A stretch of 64,000 nucleotides of DNA from Escherichia sp. E4742 (lineage in GTDB: Bacteria > Pseudomonadota > Gammaproteobacteria > Enterobacterales > Enterobacteriaceae): assembly GCF_005843885.1 (NCBI RefSeq), contig NZ_CP040443.1, positions 4,526,001 to 4,590,000 on the forward strand, given 5' to 3'. Within the stretch, counting starts at the first letter, position 1. Every line of letters starts with the position of its first letter. Below, piece by piece: positions 43,045-51,842 of the stretch. A program made the translations under genes and the position numbers. Below the pieces are notes generated by a model. It was given only the letters and a program-made list of their open reading frames with translations. It had not been told where the DNA came from and searched no databases.

Positions 43045-45006
43045 GTGACCGTATCTTCTCATCGTCTTGAACTGTTAAGCCCGGCACGCGATGCCGCCAT
43101 TGCCCGCGAAGCTATTTTGCACGGTGCCGATGCTGTTTATATCGGCGGCCCTGGTTTTGGTGCCCGTCATAATGCCAGTAATAGTCTGAAAGATATCGCC
43201 GAACTGGTGCCATTTGCCCACCGTTATGGCGCAAAAATTTTCGTCACGCTTAACACCATTTTGCATGACGACGAACTGGAACCGGCGCAACGACTGATTA
43301 CCGATCTTTACCAGACAGGCGTAGATGCGCTGATTGTTCAGGACATGGGGATTCTGGAACTTGATATTCCGCCGATTGAACTGCACGCAAGTACGCAGTG
43401 TGATATTCGTACTGTAGAGAAAGCGAAGTTCCTCTCTGACGTTGGCTTTACCCAGATTGTGCTGGCGCGTGAACTTAACCTGGAGCAGATTCGTGCGATT
43501 CATCAGGCCACGGACGCGACTATTGAGTTCTTTATTCATGGCGCATTGTGTGTGGCATATTCAGGTCAGTGCTACATTTCTCATTCACAAACGGGACGTA
43601 GCGCCAACCGTGGTGATTGCTCCCAGGCGTGCCGTTTGCCATACACGTTGAAAGACGATCAGGGGCGGGTGGTTTCCTATGAAAAACATCTGCTGTCGAT
43701 GAAAGATAACGATCAGACTGCCAACCTGGGCGCGTTGATCGATGCGGGCGTGCGTTCTTTCAAGATTGAAGGGCGTTACAAAGATATGAGCTACGTGAAG
43801 AATATCACCGCCCATTATCGCCAGATGCTGGATGCCATTATTGAAGAGCGCGGCGATCTGGCTCGTGCTTCATCAGGTCGTACTGAACATTTCTTTGTGC
43901 CTTCGACAGAAAAAACCTTCCATCGTGGTAGCACAGACTACTTTGTTAACGCGCGTAAAGGTGACATTGGCGCGTTTGATTCGCCGAAATTTATCGGCCT
44001 GCCGGTGGGTGAAGTATTGAAAGTGGCGAAAGATCATCTCGATGTTGCCGTCACCGAGCCACTGGCAAATGGCGATGGCCTGAACGTAATGATTAAACGT
44101 GAAGTGGTTGGCTTTCGCGCCAATACGGTAGCGAAAACCGGAGAAAATCACTACCGCGTCTGGCCAAATGAAATGCCAGCAGATTTGCATAAAATTCGCC
44201 CACATCATCCGCTTAACCGTAACCTTGACCATAACTGGCAACAGGCACTGACCAAAACCTCCAGCGAGCGTCGGGTAGCGGTAGACATTGAACTGGGTGG
44301 CTGGCAAGAACAACTCATTCTGACGTTAACCAGCGAAGAGGGCGTTAGCATCACTCATACTCTGGATGGGCAGTTCGATGAAGCGAATAACGCCGAAAAA
44401 GCGCTGAATAACCTGAAAGATGGCCTGGCAAAACTGGGGCAAACCATCTATTACGCCCGCGATGTGCAAATTAATTTGCCGGGGGCGCTGTTTGTGCCAA
44501 ACAGTCTGTTAAATCAGTTCCGCCGTGAAGCCGTCGAAATGCTGGATGCTGCACGTCTTGCCAGCTACCAGCGCGGCAGTCGTAAACCGGTTGCTGAACC
44601 TGCGCCGGTTTATCCGCAAACGCATTTGAGCTTCCTTGCTAATGTCTACAACCATAAAGCACGCGAGTTCTATCATCGCTATGGCGTACAACTGATTGAT
44701 GCGGCGTATGAAGCGCATGAAGAGAAGGGCGAAGTCCCGGTGATGATCACCAAACACTGCCTGCGCTTTGCTTTCAATCTGTGTCCGAAACAGGCGAAAG
44801 GTAATATTAAAAGCTGGAAGGCAACGCCGATGCAACTGGTTAACGGTGATGAAGTACTAACGCTGAAGTTTGATTGCCGCCCGTGTGAGATGCACGTCAT
44901 CGGTAAAATCAAAAATCATATTCTGAAAATGCCGTTACCGGGAAGCGTTGTCGCATCTGTAAGCCCGGATGATCTGCTGAAAACATTGCCGAAGCGGAAA
45001 GGATAA
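43045..45006 (+). CDS. rlhA: 23S rRNA C2501 hydroxylase RlhA (peptidase U32 family)
   Basis: The 653-residue enzyme (formerly YdcP) hydroxylates C2501 of 23S rRNA, using prephenate-dependent chemistry with YegQ/YhbU-type relatives. The U32 signature ELHASTQCD (~110) is present, as is the Cys set ALCVAYSGQCYISHS and DCSQACRLPY (~175-205), likely iron-sulfur ligands, with a further Cys motif CLRFAFNLCPKQAK and FDCRPCEMHV near the C-terminus. The GTG start gives the family length; an in-frame GTG 14 codons upstream lacks a ribosome site. Confidence 0.92.
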   Translation: MTVSSHRLELLSPARDAAIAREAILHGADAVYIGGPGFGARHNASNSLKDIAELVPFAHRYGAKIFVTLNTILHDDELEPAQRLITDLYQTGVDALIVQDMGILELDIPPIELHASTQCDIRTVEKAKFLSDVGFTQIVLARELNLEQIRAIHQATDATIEFFIHGALCVAYSGQCYISHSQTGRSANRGDCSQACRLPYTLKDDQGRVVSYEKHLLSMKDNDQTANLGALIDAGVRSFKIEGRYKDMSYVKNITAHYRQMLDAIIEERGDLARASSGRTEHFFVPSTEKTFHRGSTDYFVNARKGDIGAFDSPKFIGLPVGEVLKVAKDHLDVAVTEPLANGDGLNVMIKREVVGFRANTVAKTGENHYRVWPNEMPADLHKIRPHHPLNRNLDHNWQQALTKTSSERRVAVDIELGGWQEQLILTLTSEEGVSITHTLDGQFDEANNAEKALNNLKDGLAKLGQTIYYARDVQINLPGALFVPNSLLNQFRREAVEMLDAARLASYQRGSRKPVAEPAPVYPQTHLSFLANVYNHKAREFYHRYGVQLIDAAYEAHEEKGEVPVMITKHCLRFAFNLCPKQAKGNIKSWKATPMQLVNGDEVLTLKFDCRPCEMHVIGKIKNHILKMPLPGSVVASVSPDDLLKTLPKRKG

Positions 45007-45059
45007 AACGCAAGCTTTCAGTGATATTCACAACTCATTGAATCTGCATGATATTGTCA

Positions 45060-45089
45060 GCCGGATAAGGCGTTCATGCCGCATCCGGC
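45060..45089. repeat. REP element
   Basis: GCCGGATAAGGCG...GCCGCATCCGGC matches a REP palindrome between rlhA and convergent yncJ. Confidence 0.85.
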
Positions 45090-45099
45090 AACAAACGAC

Positions 45100-45330
45100 T
45101 CAACGTTGTCCCGTTTCTGGTTTGCGTGATTTTTGCCAGTAATAATGCTCGCGCAAACCTTCCGCCGACTCTTCCGCTACAGCACGCAATTCATCGCTGT
45201 CTGCCTCATGACGTAGTTGATGATCCACATTCTTCACCCACAAAAATTCATGTCCTTTGTGTCCCGCCATGAGCTGTCCTGAGAACAGCGCACACGTTAA
45301 TAAGACAACCGATAACGCTTTCGTAAACAT
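45100..45330 (-). CDS. yncJ: Small secreted protein YncJ
   Basis: This 76-residue protein has a signal peptide (MFTKALSVVLLTCALFSGQLMA, cleavage ~22) and a short, highly charged mature part (GHKGHEFLWVKNVDHQLRHEADSDELRAVAEE). It is probably periplasmic. Function unknown. A GGCGGGATG start context is seen. It is convergent with rlhA, separated by the REP element. Confidence 0.85.
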   Translation of the reverse strand: MFTKALSVVLLTCALFSGQLMAGHKGHEFLWVKNVDHQLRHEADSDELRAVAEESAEGLREHYYWQKSRKPETGQR

Positions 45331-45551
45331 CCCGCCACCCGTTCATTACACTTTGCCGCTATGATGCCGATAGTTTCTTTGGGTTATTATTCTGTTTTGC
45401 AAATTAGCGCAAAGAATTTCTGGAACCTGCCTTCCTGATTTGGCACTGCTTTCCACCGTTGCGGCGAATTAGTGCTATTTTCGAGCAAATTAAAAAAGGA
45501 TGTAAACATTAATGTTTACTTTGTTGATATACTCAGCGGCAGGGAGGCGAT

Positions 45552-45728
45552 GTGAAACAAAGCGAGTTCAGACGTTGGCTCGAATCTCAGGGCGTCGATG
45601 TGGCGAATGGCAGCAACCATTTGAAACTCAGGTTTCAGGGGCGACGTAGTGTCATGCCGCGTCACCCCAGTGACGAGATAAAAGAACCATTGCGTAAAGC
45701 AATCCTGAAACAACTCGGTTTAATTTAA
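45552..45728 (+). CDS. hicA: mRNA interferase toxin HicA
   Basis: The 58-residue toxin of the hicAB type II system cleaves mRNA (and tmRNA) and stops growth. It has a double-stranded-RNA-binding-like fold with catalytic His in GSNHLKLRF (residue 23); this is conserved here, as is the SEFRRWLESQGVDVANG N-terminus. It starts with GTG after GGGAGGC. It is followed 22 bases later by hicB, which neutralises it, so toxin precedes antitoxin. It looks functional. Confidence 0.93.
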   Translation: MKQSEFRRWLESQGVDVANGSNHLKLRFQGRRSVMPRHPSDEIKEPLRKAILKQLGLI

Positions 45729-45750
45729 TCGCCATCAGAAGGTTAATGAC

Positions 45751-46188
45751 ATGCGAGAGACAGTCAAAATTATGCGTTATCCCGTCACTCTTACACCTGC
45801 GCCGGAAGGCGGTTATGTGGTTTCTTTTGTAGATATCCCTGAAGCGTTAACGCAGGGAGAAACTGTTGTTGAAGCGATGGAAGCAGCAAAAGATGCCTTA
45901 CTCACCGCATTTGATTTTTATTTTGAAGATAACGAGCTAATCCCGTTGCCTTCGCCATTAAATAACAACGATCACTTTATTGAAGTGCCTTTAAGTGTCG
46001 CTTCTAAGGTATTGCTGTTAAATGCTTTTTTGCAGTCAGATATCACCCAGCAAGAGCTGGCGAGGCGGATTGGTAAACCCAGGCAGGAGGTCACTCGCTT
46101 GTTTGATTTGCATCATGCGACAAAAATCGACGCCGTCCAGCTTGCGGCTAAAGCCCTGGGCAAAGAGTTATCGCTGGTAATGGTTTAA
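45751..46188 (+). CDS. hicB: Antitoxin HicB
   Basis: This protein is 145 residues from ATG 45751, or 138 from ATG 45772. I chose the first because GAAGG lies at a good distance from it and the second has no ribosome site; database annotation of K-12 often uses the shorter form. The N-terminal RNase H-like HicB domain (YPVTLTPAPEGGYVVSFVDIPEALTQGET) binds HicA; the C-terminal XRE helix-turn-helix (SDITQQELARRIGKPRQEVTRLF, ~100-125) binds the operon operator for autorepression. Confidence 0.92.
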   Translation: MRETVKIMRYPVTLTPAPEGGYVVSFVDIPEALTQGETVVEAMEAAKDALLTAFDFYFEDNELIPLPSPLNNNDHFIEVPLSVASKVLLLNAFLQSDITQQELARRIGKPRQEVTRLFDLHHATKIDAVQLAAKALGKELSLVMV

Positions 46189-46267
46189 TTACAGTTAACG
46201 TAAAGTTGTCATTTTTAACAACTGATATAGACTGCCGGATCACCTGCACATAATAACGATCCAATTA

Positions 46268-47677
46268 ATGAAAAAATACCAGCAGCTCGCAGAACTATTA
46301 CGTGAGCAAATTGCGTCAGGCATCTGGCAACCCGGCGATCGCCTGCCTTCTCTACGTGAACAGGTTGCGCTTTCTGGCATGAGCTTTATGACTGTCGGTC
46401 ATGCTTATCAGTTGCTCGAAAGTCAGGGGTATGTTATTGCGCGGCCGCAGTCAGGTTATTACGTTGCGCTGCGCACGGTGAAATCACCGCAGGCACCTGC
46501 TATTCCGGTAACGCGTGATGAAACGGTCGATATTAACACCTATATTTTTGACATGTTGCAGGCCAGTCGCGATCCGTCGGTAGTACCGTTTGCTTCAGCC
46601 TTTCCTGATCCGCACCTGTTTCCGCTACAGCAACTGAACCGCTCACTGGCGCAGGTGAGTAAAACCGCCACGGCGATGAGCGTGATTGAAAACTTGCCGC
46701 CAGGGAATGCAGAACTGCGTCAGGCTATTGCTCGTCGCTATGCCTTACAGGGCATTACCATTTCACCCGATGAAATCGTAATCACCGCCGGGGCGTTAGA
46801 GGCATTAAACCTCAGTTTGCAAGCGGTCACTGAACCGGGCGATTGGGTGATAGTAGAGAATCCTTGTTTCTATGGCGCGTTGCAGGCGCTGGAGCGGCTA
46901 CGGCTGAAGGCGTTATCGGTGGCGACGGACGTTAAAGAAGGGATAGATCTTCAGGCGTTGGAACTGGCGTTGCAGGAGTATCCGGTGAAAGCTTGCTGGT
47001 TAATGACCAATAGCCAGAATCCGCTCGGTTTTACTTTAACGCCACAGAAAAAAGCGCGGCTGGTAGAACTCCTTAGTCAGTACAACGTGATGCTGATTGA
47101 AGATGACGTCTACAGCGAACTTTACTTCGGACGGGAAAAACCGCTACCCGCGAAAGCGTGGGATCGTCACGATGGTGTACTGCTTTGCTCATCATTTTCT
47201 AAATGTCTGGTGCCAGGTTTTCGCATTGGTTGGGTCGCTGCAGGAAAACATGCTCGCAAAATCCAGCGATTGCAGTTGATGAGCACGCTTTCCACAAGTT
47301 CACCAATGCAGCTTGCACTGGTGGATTACCTTTCTACTCGTCGTTACGATGCCCATCTTCGTCGTCTACGTCGCCAGCTTGCGGAACGTAAACAACGTGC
47401 CTGGCAGGCGCTGCTGCGTTATCTGCCTGCGGAAGTGAAAATTCATCATAATGACAGCGGTTATTTTCTCTGGCTGGAGCTTCCCGAACCGTTAGATGCG
47501 GGCGAATTAAGTGTTCAGGCATTGGCGCATCACATCAGTATTGCGCCGGGTAAAATGTTTTCTACTGGCGAAAGTTGGTCACGTTTTTTCCGTTTTAATA
47601 CTGCATGGCAGTGGGGCGAGCGCGAAGAACAGGCGGTTAAACAATTAGGTCACCTTATTAAAGAATACCTGAAATAG
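46268..47677 (+). CDS. ydcR: MocR-type (GntR/aminotransferase) regulator YdcR
   Basis: The 469-residue MocR regulator has an N-terminal GntR winged helix (LREQIASGIWQPGDRLPSLREQVALSGMSFMTVGHAYQLLESQGY, ~9-55) and a fold-type I aminotransferase domain with PLP Lys in SSFSKCLVPGFRIGW (~315). Such proteins bind PLP and often govern vitamin B6 or polyamine metabolism genes. It lies just upstream of the ydcSTUV-patD operon in the same direction, so it is a plausible regulator of that operon. Full length. Confidence 0.92.
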   Translation: MKKYQQLAELLREQIASGIWQPGDRLPSLREQVALSGMSFMTVGHAYQLLESQGYVIARPQSGYYVALRTVKSPQAPAIPVTRDETVDINTYIFDMLQASRDPSVVPFASAFPDPHLFPLQQLNRSLAQVSKTATAMSVIENLPPGNAELRQAIARRYALQGITISPDEIVITAGALEALNLSLQAVTEPGDWVIVENPCFYGALQALERLRLKALSVATDVKEGIDLQALELALQEYPVKACWLMTNSQNPLGFTLTPQKKARLVELLSQYNVMLIEDDVYSELYFGREKPLPAKAWDRHDGVLLCSSFSKCLVPGFRIGWVAAGKHARKIQRLQLMSTLSTSSPMQLALVDYLSTRRYDAHLRRLRRQLAERKQRAWQALLRYLPAEVKIHHNDSGYFLWLELPEPLDAGELSVQALAHHISIAPGKMFSTGESWSRFFRFNTAWQWGEREEQAVKQLGHLIKEYLK

Positions 47678-47918
47678 CTCCTCATTTAATTTCTCTCAGG
47701 TTGGGTAATATGAATTTCGAATAGAAGCTATATTTCCTAACCCATTGTCTATACTCCAGAAGATAGCCTCACAAACGGCATAATGCGCGTTAGCTCACAT
47801 CCTGATTAAATTTTCTCGGGGGCGAGGGTGCGCCTGCAAGCCGCCGTCTATGGTTAAACAAGGAGATATTTTTACGGCACGGCGGCTGAACAATTAATTA
47901 CGACAGGAGTAAGACTTT

Positions 47919-49064
47919 ATGAGCAAGACATTTGCCCGCAGCAGCCTGTGTGCGCTTACCATGACATTAATGACCGCCCACGCCGCCGAACAGCCTACCA
48001 ATTTAGATAAACCGGAAGGAAGACTGGATATTATCGCCTGGCCGGGATACATCGAACGCGGACAAACCGATAAACAATACGACTGGGTGACGCAATTTGA
48101 AAAAGAAACAGGTTGCGCGGTCAATGTGAAAACTGCGGCGACTTCCGATGAAATGGTCAGCCTGATGACCAAAGGAGGTTACGATCTGGTCACGGCGTCC
48201 GGCGATGCCTCGCTGCGTTTGATTATGGGTAAACGCGTACAGCCGATTAATACTGCATTGATTCCCAACTGGAAAACGCTCGATCCGCGCGTGGTTAAAG
48301 GCGACTGGTTTAACGTGGGCGGCAAAGTCTATGGCACGCCATATCAATGGGGGCCGAACCTGTTGATGTACAACACCAAAACCTTCCCGACACCACCAGA
48401 TAGCTGGCAAGTGGTTTTTGTTGAGCAGAATCTACCGGACGGTCAGAGTAATAAAGGTCGCGTACAGGCTTATGACGGCCCTATCTACATTGCGGATGCT
48501 GCGCTGTTCGTCAAAGCGACTCAGCCGCAGTTGGGTATCTCCGATCCATACCAACTCACCGAACAACAATATCAGGCGGTACTGAAAGTGCTGCGCGATC
48601 AACATGGCTTGATCCATCGCTACTGGCATGACACCAGCGTGCAAATGAGCGATTTTAAGAACGAGGGCGTGGTGGCCTCCAGCGCCTGGCCGTATCAGGC
48701 CAACGCGTTGAAAGGCGAAGGCCAACCGATCGCCACCGTCTTCCCGAAAGAGGGCGTTACCGGTTGGGCTGACACCACCATGTTACATAGCGAAGCGAAA
48801 CATCCGGTTTGTGCCTACAAATGGATGAATTGGTCATTAACGCCGAAGGTGCAGGGCGATGTAGCGGCCTGGTTTGGTTCGCTGCCGGTAGTACCGGAAG
48901 GCTGCAAAGCCAGTCCGTTGCTGGGCGATAAAGGCTGTGAAACCAACGGCTTTAACTATTTCGATAAAATTGCCTTCTGGAAAACGCCTATAGCCGAAGG
49001 GGGCAAGTTTGTTCCCTACAGTCGCTGGACGCAGGATTACATTGCCATTATGGGCGGTCGCTAA
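47919..49064 (+). CDS. ydcS: Periplasmic polyamine-binding protein YdcS
   Basis: The 381-residue substrate-binding component of an ABC importer has a signal peptide (MSKTFARSSLCALTMTLMTAHA) and a PotD/PotF-type mature fold (LDIIAWPGYIERGQTD at ~35, then KTAATSDEMVSLMTKGGYDLV). YdcS also has polyhydroxybutyrate synthase activity in E. coli. It is the first gene of ydcS-T-U-V-patD; 18 bases separate it from ydcT. GACAGGAG precedes the ATG. Putrescine or a related amine is the probable ligand. Confidence 0.93.
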   Translation: MSKTFARSSLCALTMTLMTAHAAEQPTNLDKPEGRLDIIAWPGYIERGQTDKQYDWVTQFEKETGCAVNVKTAATSDEMVSLMTKGGYDLVTASGDASLRLIMGKRVQPINTALIPNWKTLDPRVVKGDWFNVGGKVYGTPYQWGPNLLMYNTKTFPTPPDSWQVVFVEQNLPDGQSNKGRVQAYDGPIYIADAALFVKATQPQLGISDPYQLTEQQYQAVLKVLRDQHGLIHRYWHDTSVQMSDFKNEGVVASSAWPYQANALKGEGQPIATVFPKEGVTGWADTTMLHSEAKHPVCAYKWMNWSLTPKVQGDVAAWFGSLPVVPEGCKASPLLGDKGCETNGFNYFDKIAFWKTPIAEGGKFVPYSRWTQDYIAIMGGR

Positions 49065-49081
49065 CTTCGCTGGGGTGTTAT

Positions 49082-50095
49082 ATGACGTACGCAGTGGAGT
49101 TTGACAACGTCTCGCGGTTGTACGGCGACGTGCGCGCGGTAGATGGCGTCAGTATTGCGATAAAAGATGGTGAGTTCTTCTCTATGCTGGGACCGTCCGG
49201 TTCCGGCAAAACCACCTGCTTGCGCCTGATTGCTGGCTTCGAACAGCTTTCCGGCGGGGCGATTGCTATCTTCGGCAAACCGGCCAGTAATCTGCCACCG
49301 TGGGAGCGGGACGTGAATACCGTCTTCCAGGACTACGCGCTGTTTCCCCATATGTCGATTCTCGAGAATGTGGCCTACGGGCTAATGGTTAAAGGCGTGG
49401 ATAAAAAGCAGCGGTACGCAATGGCGCAAGAGGCGCTGGAGAAAGTGGCGTTGGGGTTTGTACAGCAACGTAAACCGTCACAGCTTTCTGGTGGTCAGCG
49501 CCAGCGAGTCGCCATCGCCAGAGCACTGGTGAACGAACCGCGCGTGTTGTTGCTGGATGAACCCCTCGGCGCGCTGGATCTCAAATTGCGCGAGCAAATG
49601 CAGCTTGAGCTGAAAAAGCTGCAACAGTCTCTCGGTATCACTTTTATTTTCGTTACCCACGATCAGGGCGAAGCGTTATCGATGTCCGATCGTGTGGCGG
49701 TTTTCAATAATGGACGCATTGAACAGGTCGATTCCCCGCGCGATCTCTATATGCGCCCGCGCACGCCGTTTGTTGCGGGATTCGTCGGGACATCCAACGT
49801 TTTTGATCCGCTAATGGCCGAGAATCTTTGCGGCATGATGGGCAGTTTTGCCCTGCGGCCGGAACATATTCGCCTGAATACACCAGGTGAAGTGCAGGCC
49901 AATGGCACAATTCAGGCGGTGCAATATCAGGGGGCAACCACACGTTTTGAACTGAAACTGAACAGCGGTGAAAAACTGCTGGTTAGCCAGGCAAATGTAA
50001 CGGGCGAAGACTTACCCAACACGCTCACGGCTGGTCAACAGGTGATGGTTTCCTGGGCGCGTGATGTGATGGTGCCACTGGTTGAGGAGAGGTGA
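49082..50095 (+). CDS. ydcT: ABC transporter ATPase YdcT (polyamine importer)
   Basis: The 337-residue ATPase has Walker A GPSGSGKTT (~39-47), signature LSGGQRQR (~138-145), Walker B VLLLDEPLGALD (~158-169) and switch His in FVTHDQGEALS. The C-terminal TOBE domain (residues ~250-335) is typical of PotA-type importer subunits. It powers uptake through YdcUV. It is one base from ydcU's start, so translation is coupled. Confidence 0.95.
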   Translation: MTYAVEFDNVSRLYGDVRAVDGVSIAIKDGEFFSMLGPSGSGKTTCLRLIAGFEQLSGGAIAIFGKPASNLPPWERDVNTVFQDYALFPHMSILENVAYGLMVKGVDKKQRYAMAQEALEKVALGFVQQRKPSQLSGGQRQRVAIARALVNEPRVLLLDEPLGALDLKLREQMQLELKKLQQSLGITFIFVTHDQGEALSMSDRVAVFNNGRIEQVDSPRDLYMRPRTPFVAGFVGTSNVFDPLMAENLCGMMGSFALRPEHIRLNTPGEVQANGTIQAVQYQGATTRFELKLNSGEKLLVSQANVTGEDLPNTLTAGQQVMVSWARDVMVPLVEER

Positions 50096-51037
50096 ATGGC
50101 GATGAACGTATTGCAATCACCTTCACGTCCAGGTCTGGGTAAGGTGTCCGGTTTCTTCTGGCGTAATCCGGGGCTGGGGCTGTTTTTGCTGCTGCTTGGT
50201 CCGCTAATGTGGTTTGGTATCGTCTATTTCGGCTCGCTGCTGACGTTGTTATGGCAGGGCTTTTATACCTTTGACGATTTCACCATGTCGGTAACGCCGG
50301 AACTGACGCTGGCGAATATCCTTGCGCTGTTTAATCCGGCGAATTACGACATCATTCTCCGCACACTGACAATGGCTGTGGCAGTCACTATCGCCAGTGC
50401 CATTCTGGCCTTTCCGATGGCGTGGTATATGGCGCGCTATACCAGCGGCAAAATGAAAGCGTTCTTTTACATTGCGGTGATGTTGCCCATGTGGGCAAGC
50501 TACATTGTTAAAGCCTATGCCTGGACCTTATTGCTGGCTAAAGACGGTGTGGCGCAGTGGTTTTTACAACATCTGGGGCTGGAGCCACTACTCACGGCAT
50601 TTCTCACACTACCGGCAGTGGGTGGTAATACGCTGTCAACTTCCGGGCTGGGGCGCTTTTTGGTGTTTCTCTATATCTGGCTGCCGTTCATGATCCTGCC
50701 GGTGCAGGCGGCGCTGGAGCGTTTGCCCTCGTCACTTTTGCAAGCCTCAGCGGATTTAGGCGCACGTCCACGGCAAACCTTCCGTTATGTGGTGTTACCG
50801 CTGGCGATCCCAGGCATTGCAGCCGGGTCTATTTTTACCTTCTCGCTAACGCTGGGCGATTTTATTGTCCCACAACTGGTTGGCCCACCGGGGTATTTTA
50901 TCGGCAATATGGTCTACTCCCAGCAGGGGGCAATAGGCAATATGCCGATGGCTGCAGCCTTCACCCTGGTTCCTATTGTCCTTATCGCACTTTATCTGGC
51001 GTTTGTGAAACGTCTGGGAGCGTTCGATGCACTCTGA
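50096..51037 (+). CDS. ydcU: ABC transporter permease YdcU
   Basis: The 313-residue inner-membrane protein has six predicted transmembrane helices (first ~28-50) and the permease EAA-type loop (LERLPSSLLQASADLGARPRQTFRYVVLPLAIPGIAAG, ~205-240) that docks to YdcT. It pairs with YdcV, whose start lies 11 bases inside this gene. It is the counterpart of PotB/PotH. Confidence 0.95.
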   Translation: MAMNVLQSPSRPGLGKVSGFFWRNPGLGLFLLLLGPLMWFGIVYFGSLLTLLWQGFYTFDDFTMSVTPELTLANILALFNPANYDIILRTLTMAVAVTIASAILAFPMAWYMARYTSGKMKAFFYIAVMLPMWASYIVKAYAWTLLLAKDGVAQWFLQHLGLEPLLTAFLTLPAVGGNTLSTSGLGRFLVFLYIWLPFMILPVQAALERLPSSLLQASADLGARPRQTFRYVVLPLAIPGIAAGSIFTFSLTLGDFIVPQLVGPPGYFIGNMVYSQQGAIGNMPMAAAFTLVPIVLIALYLAFVKRLGAFDAL

Positions 51038-51821
51038 ACGCGCACCGTTTTTCCTCAAACTGGCAGCCTGGGGCGGCGTGGTTTTCCTACATTTTCCCAT
51101 CCTGATTATCGCCGCCTATGCGTTTAACACTGAAGATGCGGCGTTTAGTTTTCCACCGCAAGGCCTGACGCTGCGCTGGTTTAACGTGGCAGCACAGCGT
51201 AGTGATATTCTTGATGCCGTGACACTGTCACTTAAAGTGGCGGCGCTGGCGACATTAATTGCGCTGGTGTTAGGGACGCTGGCGGCTGCCGCGCTGTGGC
51301 GACGAGACTTTTTCGGCAAAAACGCCATTTCTCTGTTACTGCTGCTGCCCATTGCGCTGCCGGGCATTGTCACTGGTCTGGCGCTATTAACCGCGTTTAA
51401 AACCATCAATCTGGAGCCGGGCTTTTTCACCATAGTGGTCGGTCATGCGACTTTTTGCGTAGTGGTGGTGTTTAACAATGTCATCGCCCGTTTTCGCCGT
51501 ACCTCCTGGAGTCTGGTGGAGGCGTCAATGGATCTTGGGGCTAACGGCTGGCAAACCTTTCGTTATGTGGTGTTACCGAATCTCAGTTCGGCGCTACTGG
51601 CAGGAGGGATGCTGGCGTTTGCCTTGTCGTTCGATGAAATCATCGTTACGACCTTTACGGCAGGTCATGAACGGACGTTACCGTTGTGGTTGCTCAATCA
51701 GCTTGGGCGACCACGTGATGTACCGGTAACCAACGTGGTGGCACTGCTGGTTATGTTGGTAACAACCTTGCCGATCTTGGGGGCCTGGTGGCTAACCCGC
51801 GAAGGCGACAATGGTCAATAA
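51027..51821 (+). CDS. ydcV: ABC transporter permease YdcV
   Basis: This 264-residue permease partners YdcU. It has six predicted helices and the EAA-type loop (LVEASMDLGANGWQTFRYVVLPNLSSALLAGGML, ~155-190). It corresponds to PotC/PotI. It overlaps the end of ydcU by 11 bases, and patD starts 21 bases after its stop. Confidence 0.95.
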   Translation: MHSERAPFFLKLAAWGGVVFLHFPILIIAAYAFNTEDAAFSFPPQGLTLRWFNVAAQRSDILDAVTLSLKVAALATLIALVLGTLAAAALWRRDFFGKNAISLLLLLPIALPGIVTGLALLTAFKTINLEPGFFTIVVGHATFCVVVVFNNVIARFRRTSWSLVEASMDLGANGWQTFRYVVLPNLSSALLAGGMLAFALSFDEIIVTTFTAGHERTLPLWLLNQLGRPRDVPVTNVVALLVMLVTTLPILGAWWLTREGDNGQ

Positions 51822-51842
51822 CCACTGATACAGGAATATGCT

